Part shown: positions 6,887 to 12,389 of the stretch, one piece after another
Layout: each line of letters starts with the position of its first letter
Position numbering within the stretch: the stretch's first letter is position 1
Origin: Patescibacteria group bacterium
GTDB lineage: Bacteria; Patescibacteriota; Gracilibacteria; UBA1369; PNNO01
Direction of reading: 5' to 3'
NCBI GenBank assembly: GCA_018821175.1
Contig: JAHJMX010000111.1
Span: forward strand, 1-21,418
DNA length: 21,418 nucleotides
The notes under the pieces: generated by a model
Seen by the model: the letters and a program-made list of their open reading frames with translations, nothing else
Database searches by the model: none
Told to the model about the DNA's origin: nothing
Position numbers and translations under genes: made by a program

Positions 6887-6959
6887 ATTCGCTCGAAAAG
6901 AGCGTCACCGAAAGAATTTTTCGAGTTTATACTCTTTAGCGAGTGGATTCTCAAAATTC
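6887..6959 (+). promoter_or_regulatory. Structured, possibly switching leader just upstream of the LysM/M23 start codon
   Basis: The arm at 6887-6902 can form a long helix with 6932-6948 (9 bp, a small internal loop, then 6 bp). The same left arm can instead pair perfectly as CTCGAAAA (6892-6899) with TTTTCGAG (6918-6925). Separately, GAATTTT (6914-6920) pairs with AAAATTC (6953-6959), ending 6 bases before the ATG, and GAGT/ACTC (6923-6934) forms a small hairpin inside. These helices exclude each other, as in translation-controlling leaders. I could not match it to a known riboswitch class. Confidence 0.4.
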
Positions 6960-6965
6960 GTTACA

Positions 6966-8039
6966 ATGTTTAAAGTACACACGCTAGCTAGACAACCTAT
7001 TGCGGTAAGAAGAGTCATTTCATCGCAAAGGGTTATTTCTCAAAGCCAAGTTGTGAAAAAAACATTTGGATTTGTAATGTTCTTCGTGTTAATTACCTCA
7101 TTTTCACCAAATATTGCTTTTTCGGATTCAGATTACGCTTTTGATCAAACAGCGTATCCAATGATTTCGTCAACAATTATTGCTGATGATGCGGGATTTA
7201 TGGTCCCTGTAAACCCTCAGACTGGAGAATCTGATAGAAGTGAAATGACAGATAAAGCTGTTCACGTTGTAGCTAGTGGTGAAACACTTTCTTTAATTGC
7301 TGAAGCTTATGGTCTTGATACTCAAACATTAGTATGGGAAAACGGCGTTTCTAAAAATGCTGTTTTAAAAGTTGGACAAAAATTAGTGATTCCACCAGTT
7401 GATGGTGTAAGTCACCAAGTTAAGAGCGGTCAAACTGTTGCGAAGATCGCTGGTATATATAATGTAGAAGCGAATGATATTTTGAAACAAAATGGAATTT
7501 CAGATGGTAAATTGAGAGTTGGACAAGAAATTTTCATTCCTGGTGGAGAACAAATTGCTCCTCCTGTAGTGATTGCTACGCCTACTTCTGCAGATAGAAG
7601 TATCGCTACTCAAACATCATCGGCTACTCGCGTCGCTCTTGATCCTAGTACGGCTGCTCCAACTGTTGGTAAATTCTTAATTGTGCCAACACGTGGTTCA
7701 ATTACTCAAGGATATTATTCATGGCATAGAGCTGTTGATCTTGCAGATAGAAGTAAGCCGCCAATTTGGGCAGCAGCAGCAGGAACTGTTGTAACTGCTT
7801 CTTCTGGAACATGGGGTGGAGGATATGGTAATTACGTTATTATTGACCATGGAAATGGAATCCAAACTCTATATGCTCATATGGACTACCTAACGGTTTC
7901 AAAAGGACAATATGTTAGTCAAGGAGAGGTTATTGGAAGAATGGGGAATACTGGACGTGTATATGGTGTAACAGGAATTCATTTGCATTTCGAAGTTCGT
8001 GATAACGGTGTGAAACAAGTACCATCATATTATTGGTAG
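6966..8039 (+). CDS. Cell-wall hydrolase: membrane/secreted protein with two LysM domains and an M23 (LytM) peptidase domain
   Basis: The 357-residue protein begins with a basic N-terminus and a single hydrophobic segment (about 33-52), either an anchor or a long signal sequence. LysM domain 1 spans about 99-143 (HVVASGETLSLIAEAYGLD...), and LysM domain 2 spans about 147-193 (HQVKSGQTVAKIAG...). A Thr/Ser/Ala-rich linker follows, then an M23 domain from about 225 to the end. The zinc-site residues are present: His253 and Asp257 in WHRAVDLAD, and HLHF with His339 and His341. Such enzymes cut peptidoglycan cross-bridges during growth or division. It is a single-gene unit with its own promoter and terminator and an unusually long structured leader. 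The ATG has no Shine-Dalgarno sequence. It stops at TAG. Confidence 0.92.
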   Translation: MFKVHTLARQPIAVRRVISSQRVISQSQVVKKTFGFVMFFVLITSFSPNIAFSDSDYAFDQTAYPMISSTIIADDAGFMVPVNPQTGESDRSEMTDKAVHVVASGETLSLIAEAYGLDTQTLVWENGVSKNAVLKVGQKLVIPPVDGVSHQVKSGQTVAKIAGIYNVEANDILKQNGISDGKLRVGQEIFIPGGEQIAPPVVIATPTSADRSIATQTSSATRVALDPSTAAPTVGKFLIVPTRGSITQGYYSWHRAVDLADRSKPPIWAAAAGTVVTASSGTWGGGYGNYVIIDHGNGIQTLYAHMDYLTVSKGQYVSQGEVIGRMGNTGRVYGVTGIHLHFEVRDNGVKQVPSYYW

Positions 8040-8067
8040 AATAGATACTTACAAAACTTTACAAAAT

Positions 8068-8105
8068 GACCGCATTCACATAAGATGAGCGCGGTTATTT
8101 TTTTA
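8068..8105 (+). terminator. Intrinsic terminator after the LysM/M23 gene
   Basis: An 11-bp stem pairs 8068-8078 with 8086-8096 (one A-C mismatch, two G-U pairs) around a 7-base loop, CATAAGA. It is followed by a run of seven T (8098-8104). It lies 28 bp after the stop codon. Confidence 0.85.
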
Positions 8106-8148
8106 TGTCACGCTTATATTTAAATATATTATTAAATGGGTTTGGCGC

Positions 8149-8445
8149 TTGCCACGTTCTATAGCGTGTCTAATTATTAGAATCTACCAAAAAACTTTTT
8201 CATTTGATCATGGTCCTATGAAAAAAATGTTCCCATATGGATATTGTAAATATAAGCCAACGTGTTCTTCTTATTGCTATGAATCAATTAAGGATGATGG
8301 TCTTGTTGTTGGGAGTGTGAAATGTATTTATAGGGTTTTAAGGTGTAATCCATGGAGTGAGGGAGGATATGATCCAGTGCACAAAAAGCACAATCATGAT
8401 TCTGCAAATACTAATGATGTCACAGATAAAATCAATTTAAAATAA
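8149..8445 (+). CDS. yidD: YidD family membrane-protein insertion efficiency factor
   Basis: This 98-residue protein matches YidD, a small peripheral inner-membrane protein that assists YidC-dependent insertion. The diagnostic core is IRIYQKTFS, CKYKPTCSSYCYESIKDDG, VVGSVKCIYRVLRCNPWSEGGYDPVHKK, with the family's cysteines. There is a 10-residue insert (DHGPMKKMFPYG) between the first helix and the Cys motif relative to the E. coli and Bacillus proteins. The start is a TTG at 8149: the only nearby ATG (8136) is in another frame and soon stops, and no in-frame ATG or GTG exists upstream. YidD usually sits in an rpmH-rnpA-yidD-yidC cluster. Here it is detached and lies 6 bp before purH, with which it is probably co-transcribed. 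Confidence 0.88.
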   Translation: MPRSIACLIIRIYQKTFSFDHGPMKKMFPYGYCKYKPTCSSYCYESIKDDGLVVGSVKCIYRVLRCNPWSEGGYDPVHKKHNHDSANTNDVTDKINLK

Positions 8446-8451
8446 TGCAAT

Positions 8452-10017
8452 ATGAATTCTGAATTTATAGTTCATCCTCATCCTGTTCGAAGAGCTTTGA
8501 TAAGTGTTTCGGATAAGAAAGATATTGCGAAATTCGCGAAGAAATTACAGGATTTGGGTATTGAAATTCTTTCTACTGGTGGAACGGCAAAAGAGCTTAA
8601 GAAAAATGGCGTAAAAGTTATTGATGTGTCTGATTATACTGGATTCCCAGAGATGATGGATGGTCGCGTTAAAACTTTGCATCCACGTGTTTTTGGTGGA
8701 TTACTTGCTGTGCGTGATGATAAAAATCATATGGATGCAGTTGTTGCACATGAGCTCAAACTCATTGATTTATTAGTTGTGAATTTATACCCTTTTCAGG
8801 AAGTTGTGGCAAAAAGTTCATCTAGGCATGAAGAGAAAATCGAAAATATTGATATTGGAGGGCCTTCTTTGATAAGGGCTGCTGCCAAAAATTATGAATA
8901 TGTGGCTGTAGTAACTGATCCAGATGATTATACGAGTGTCTTGAAGCATTTAGAAGGAGAAGGACAGGTTCCGCTTCAAATGCGGCAACAATTAGCGCTA
9001 AAAGCTTTTGATCTTACTTATAAATATGATCAAGCAATTAGTTATTATTTCCGCTCAATTTTGGGTGCGCCAGAACTAATGGATTTGCATTATGAAAAAC
9101 AGATGAGTTTGAGATACGGAGAGAACCCTCATCAAAAAGCAGTTTTTTTCAGAAACCCAGAAAATCATCAGCCTAATGTTACTAATGCGAAAGTTTTACA
9201 GGGGAAACAGCTTTCATATAATAATATTATTGATACAGATGCTGCGCTTGAACTTGTGAAAGATTTTAAACAGCCGACAGTCACAATTTTGAAACATACT
9301 AATCCTTGTGGTGTTGCGATTTCAGAGAAAATCGAAGATGCCTTTAAAAAGGCGCATATGGCAGATCCAATGTCTGCATTTGGATGCGTGATTGCAATGA
9401 ATAAACCATGTAATGAAAAAATTGCAGATTACATGAATAAGAAAAAGATGTTTGTGGAAATTGTTGTTGCGCCAAAATTTACCAAGAAAGCACTTGAAAT
9501 ATTCAGCAAAAAAAAGAACTTACGATTGCTTGAAACCGGTCCGCTTTATCGTGACCCGGAAAAAATTGATATTAAGAAAGTTGCTGGTGGAATTTTGATT
9601 CAGCATGCTGATACACGCAAAGTTTCTAAAAAAGATTTAAAGGTAATGAGTAAGAAACACCCTACGCAAAAGCAAATTGAAGACATGTTGTTTGCTCGCA
9701 ATGTTGTGAAGCATGTGAAATCTAATTCAGTCGTTTTTGTAAAGAATCTTGTGACTACTGGAATTGGAGCTGGGCAAATGTCGCGTGTAGATGCTGTGAC
9801 GATCGCAACTTTTAAAGGTGGAGATAGAATTAAAGGCTCTGTGATGGCTTCTGATGCATTTTTTCCTTTTCCTGATGGGGTTGAGCAAGCGCATGCATCC
9901 GGAGTAACGGCTATAATTCAGCCAGGAGGATCAATTCGCGATGCAGAGGTTTTGAAGCGTGTTGATGAGCTTGGGATTTCAATGGTATTTACCGGGATAA
10001 GATCTTTTAAACATTAA
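8452..10017 (+). CDS. purH: Bifunctional AICAR transformylase / IMP cyclohydrolase
   Basis: This 521-residue protein is a full-length PurH catalysing the last two steps of IMP synthesis. The N-terminal IMP cyclohydrolase domain (about 10-200) has RRALISVSDKKDI, STGGTAKEL and DGRVKTLHPRVFGG (Lys74). The C-terminal AICAR transformylase domain has LRYGENPHQ, GKQLSYNNIIDTDAALEL, the catalytic Lys281-His282 in ILKHTNPCG, SNSVVFVKN, and the closing DAFFPFPDGVEQA...FTGIRSFKH. The folate-dependent transformylase therefore looks intact, although the same window encodes formate-dependent PurP for the same step. The ATG follows yidD after 6 bp with no Shine-Dalgarno sequence. A probable terminator follows the TAA. 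Confidence 0.96.
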   Translation: MNSEFIVHPHPVRRALISVSDKKDIAKFAKKLQDLGIEILSTGGTAKELKKNGVKVIDVSDYTGFPEMMDGRVKTLHPRVFGGLLAVRDDKNHMDAVVAHELKLIDLLVVNLYPFQEVVAKSSSRHEEKIENIDIGGPSLIRAAAKNYEYVAVVTDPDDYTSVLKHLEGEGQVPLQMRQQLALKAFDLTYKYDQAISYYFRSILGAPELMDLHYEKQMSLRYGENPHQKAVFFRNPENHQPNVTNAKVLQGKQLSYNNIIDTDAALELVKDFKQPTVTILKHTNPCGVAISEKIEDAFKKAHMADPMSAFGCVIAMNKPCNEKIADYMNKKKMFVEIVVAPKFTKKALEIFSKKKNLRLLETGPLYRDPEKIDIKKVAGGILIQHADTRKVSKKDLKVMSKKHPTQKQIEDMLFARNVVKHVKSNSVVFVKNLVTTGIGAGQMSRVDAVTIATFKGGDRIKGSVMASDAFFPFPDGVEQAHASGVTAIIQPGGSIRDAEVLKRVDELGISMVFTGIRSFKH

Positions 10018-10027
10018 TCAGATGTTA

Positions 10028-10059
10028 GAGGCGCGTAAGCGACTCCTTAATTATTTTTT
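10028..10059 (+). terminator. Probable intrinsic terminator after purH
   Basis: A 7-bp stem pairs 10028-10034 with 10039-10045 (one G-A mismatch), closed by a GTAA tetraloop of the GNRA type. A T-rich tract (10051-10059) follows after a few bases. It is weaker than the other two terminators here because of the mismatch and the gap before the T run. Confidence 0.55.
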
Positions 10060-10080
10060 ACATTGGAACTATTATAAAAC

Positions 10081-10929
10081 ATGACAATTTTTGACGCTTT
10101 ATTTTTAGGTGTTTTGCAGGGAATTGCCGAATTTCTTCCGATTTCATCATCTGGGCACTTGGTTATTGCCGAGAGATTGCTGGGGCTTGAAGTTGAAAGT
10201 TTAAAAAGTTTTGATGTAATGGTCCATTTAGGGACTTTAACTGCAATTATTATATATTTTTGGAAAGATGTAGTGATGTTATTTCAGGGATTTTTCGGAT
10301 TTTTAGGCTTTTATAAAACGAATGTTCATGTACGCGAGTCGCAAAAACTCATTTTTTATATCATTATTGCTTCAATCCCAGCCGTTTTGGTTGGATTGTT
10401 TCTAGGAGATTCAATCGATTTTTTATTTAGAGATTTATTTTATGTTGGAGTTTGGATGATTATTGTCGGAGAAATTTTCTTTTTGGCAGAATGGTACATA
10501 GTGAAATATAAGAAAGAAAAAGAACTTAATTATCCTTCGGCAATCATTATTGGGCTTGCACAAGCTGTTGCTCTAATCCCTGGAGTATCGCGCTCAGGGT
10601 TAACAATCGCTACAGGATTGTTTAGAGGACTTTCTCGCGAAAAAGCTGCACGATTTTCATTTTTGATGTCGATGCCGGTTGTTTTTGGAGCTGGACTTTT
10701 GACTGCAATAAAAGAAATGAAGAATGCTAGCGAAATGGGTCTAGGGATCTCTTTTAGCGATAAATTAGATTTTCTGCCATTATTTATTGGTTTTGTTTCA
10801 GCAGCTTTGGCTGGATTTGCTTCAGTTTATTTCCTGATGAAATTCATCAAAAATCATACATTTAAAGGATTTGGGGTTTATTTATTCGTGGTCGGATCTA
10901 TTGCTATAATTATGAGTATGGTTCTTTAG
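10081..10929 (+). CDS. uppP: Undecaprenyl-diphosphatase (BacA/UppP type)
   Basis: The 282-residue polytopic membrane protein removes a phosphate from undecaprenyl diphosphate, recycling the lipid carrier for peptidoglycan and other envelope polymers. Both catalytic signatures are present: GIAEFLPISSSGHL (Glu17, Ser22-24, His26) and ALIPGVSRSG near 164-173 with the conserved Arg171. Hydrophobic segments are spread along the chain as expected, and the length matches the family (about 265-285). It stands alone between the purH terminator and the rpsF operon. An AT-rich TATTAT lies 5 bases before the ATG, so the transcript leader may be very short. It stops at TAG. Confidence 0.96.
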   Translation: MTIFDALFLGVLQGIAEFLPISSSGHLVIAERLLGLEVESLKSFDVMVHLGTLTAIIIYFWKDVVMLFQGFFGFLGFYKTNVHVRESQKLIFYIIIASIPAVLVGLFLGDSIDFLFRDLFYVGVWMIIVGEIFFLAEWYIVKYKKEKELNYPSAIIIGLAQAVALIPGVSRSGLTIATGLFRGLSREKAARFSFLMSMPVVFGAGLLTAIKEMKNASEMGLGISFSDKLDFLPLFIGFVSAALAGFASVYFLMKFIKNHTFKGFGVYLFVVGSIAIIMSMVL

Positions 10930-10993
10930 ATTTTCTTACTTGATTTAAGGTGTTTTCTTTGATAACCTTCTCCCGTATTTATCTTATTCTTCT

Positions 10994-11035
10994 GCTCTGA
11001 CTGCGAAATGATCAGGGCTCTAGCACTTAACCCGA
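10994..11035 (+). promoter_or_regulatory. Leader hairpins upstream of rpsF; possible S6:S18 autoregulatory element
   Basis: GCTCTGA (10994-11000) can pair with TCAGGGC (11012-11018, one G-U). Alternatively, TC-GGG (11012-11017, with a bulged A) can pair with CCCGA (11031-11035), just before the start. Bacterial rpsF operons often carry a leader hairpin with an exposed CCG that binds the S6:S18 complex. A CCG is present at 11032-11034, but I cannot show the full motif. The match is tentative. Confidence 0.25.
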
Positions 11036-11041
11036 AGAAGT

Positions 11042-11671
11042 ATGGTTTCACAAACTTCGAAAAACGCTGCAGATGCAGCAAATGAGCTCACGAAGTACGA
11101 GCTCATGGTCATTCTAACTCCTGATATGTCTCAAGAAGAGACTGATAAGCAGTTAGATTTAATTCGTAAGCAAATCAAAGATTTGCATGGTGAAATTTAC
11201 CATGAGGATCTCTGGAATGTTCGTGATTTAGCTTATGTTATCAAAAAGCATGATAGAGGTTATTATGCAATTTTCTATTTTACTTTTGATGGAAAGCATC
11301 TTTTAGAAATCGAGACAAGTTTACGTCTTGATGCAAAGATTCTTCGTCATATGATTGTTAAAAGTCCAAAAAACTATACGATCAAGCCTCTTGCTGAATT
11401 AGAACTTACTGAAGAGGATATCAAACAAAAACAAGTTAGACCTGCTAAGCCGGCAAAATTTGGAGCACCAAGATCTGGTGTTATCGAGAATAAAGAAGAA
11501 GTAAAAGAAGAAAAAGAAGAAAAAATCTTTAAAGCAGAAAAGAAAGTAGACGAGAAGGTTGAGCCAAAAATTGAAGAAAAGAAAGAAGAGAAAAAAACAA
11601 TGGATATTGCTGATCTAGACTCTAGACTTGAGAGTATTCTTGATGATCCAGATATCAATATCAAGCTTTAA
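11042..11671 (+). CDS. rpsF: Ribosomal protein bS6 with long charged C-terminal extension
   Basis: The bS6 core lies at about residues 16-118 (LTKYELMVILTPDMSQEET..., YEIYHEDLW-like region, RGYYAIFYFTFDG, LRHMIVKSPKNY), a small-subunit protein that pairs with bS18. At 209 residues it is about twice the usual length of 95-135. There is a short N-terminal extension of about 15 residues and a roughly 90-residue tail. The tail is very rich in Lys and Glu (about 150-195) and ends in a more ordered-looking segment, MDIADLDSRLESILDDPD. The first gene of rpsF-ssb-rpsR-purL, it is preceded by GAAG, one of the few Shine-Dalgarno-like sequences here. The tail looks intrinsically disordered and has no recognised function. 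Confidence 0.94.
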   Translation: MVSQTSKNAADAANELTKYELMVILTPDMSQEETDKQLDLIRKQIKDLHGEIYHEDLWNVRDLAYVIKKHDRGYYAIFYFTFDGKHLLEIETSLRLDAKILRHMIVKSPKNYTIKPLAELELTEEDIKQKQVRPAKPAKFGAPRSGVIENKEEVKEEKEEKIFKAEKKVDEKVEPKIEEKKEEKKTMDIADLDSRLESILDDPDINIKL

Positions 11672-11703
11672 TATTTTTTTATTTTATTCATAATTAGTCT
11701 GGA

Positions 11704-12132
11704 ATGAGAAGTGTTAATAAAGTTATTTTAGTCGGAAATGTTACTCGTGACCCTCAAATGAAAGTCACATCAAATGGTCAGCAAATGACAACTTTTGGTA
11801 TTGCAACTAATCGTCAATGGACAACTCAGGATGGGGGAAACCACAATTCAGCTGAATATCATGATGTTGTAGCTTGGTCTCGTCTTGCTGAACTCTGTGA
11901 AAAATATATCAAAAAAGGTAAATTTATTTACATTGAAGGATATTTAAAAACACGGACTTGGGATGATGAACAAGGAGCAAAACGTTTCAGAACTGAAGTT
12001 GTTATTCAAGATATGATTATGCTTAACAAGCGAGGGGATGGCTCTGAGAGTGAGGAGATGGAGCCAGAACTTGTTTTTGAAAGATCTGATGATATGAGCA
12101 ACATGCTTCCTGATTCAGATGACATTTTATAA
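11704..12132 (+). CDS. ssb: Single-stranded DNA-binding protein
   Basis: The 142-residue SSB has an OB-fold across about residues 1-112 (VNKVILVGNVTRDPQMKVT, TFGIATNRQW, EYHDVVAWSRLAE, GKFIYIEGYLKTRTW, FRTEVV). A short acidic tail follows. It binds single-stranded DNA during replication and repair and recruits partners through its C-terminal tip. That tip normally ends in DDDIPF or DDDLPF; here it ends in SDDIL, lacking the terminal Phe (and the Pro before it). The gene sits in the conserved rpsF-ssb-rpsR order, 32 bp after rpsF and 28 bp before rpsR. Confidence 0.96.
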   Translation: MRSVNKVILVGNVTRDPQMKVTSNGQQMTTFGIATNRQWTTQDGGNHNSAEYHDVVAWSRLAELCEKYIKKGKFIYIEGYLKTRTWDDEQGAKRFRTEVVIQDMIMLNKRGDGSESEEMEPELVFERSDDMSNMLPDSDDIL

Positions 12133-12160
12133 TTTGTAAATTTTTAAACTAAACTTAAAT

Positions 12161-12376
12161 ATGGCTAAGAACAAATATAATAAACAATGTTCATTTTGTG
12201 ACGAAGAGATTGATTACATTGATTACAAAAATTTGAAAGTAACTAATCCTTTCACAACAAAATACGCGAAAATTGTACCTAGATATTATTCTGGAATTTG
12301 CTTGAGACATCAAAAAATGCTTGCAAGAGCTATCAAGAGAGCGAGATTCATGGCTTTAACTCCTTTTGTTAAGTAA
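12161..12376 (+). CDS. rpsR: Ribosomal protein bS18
   Basis: The 71-residue protein has the bS18 hallmark C-terminus CLRHQKMLARAIKRARFMALTPF and the IDYKNLKVTNPF segment. CSFC at residues 10-13, together with the downstream Cys-x2-His, fits the zinc-binding (Cys-containing) form of bS18. It assembles with bS6 on the platform of the small subunit. It is the third gene of the rpsF operon and is followed by purL after 13 bp. Confidence 0.96.
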   Translation: MAKNKYNKQCSFCDEEIDYIDYKNLKVTNPFTTKYAKIVPRYYSGICLRHQKMLARAIKRARFMALTPFVK

Positions 12377-12389
12377 AAAAATATAGCTT

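Noticed and set aside
6730..6965. ydaO/yuaA c-di-AMP riboswitch upstream of the LysM/M23 gene
   Set aside because: The position and target gene type fit, but the conserved core sequences of that riboswitch are not visible in the leader.
10959..10990. TTGATA (10959-10964) with TATCTT or TATTCT as an rpsF promoter
   Set aside because: Spacings are 15 and 20 bp and the -10 matches are poor, so I did not annotate it, although rpsF must have a promoter in this region.
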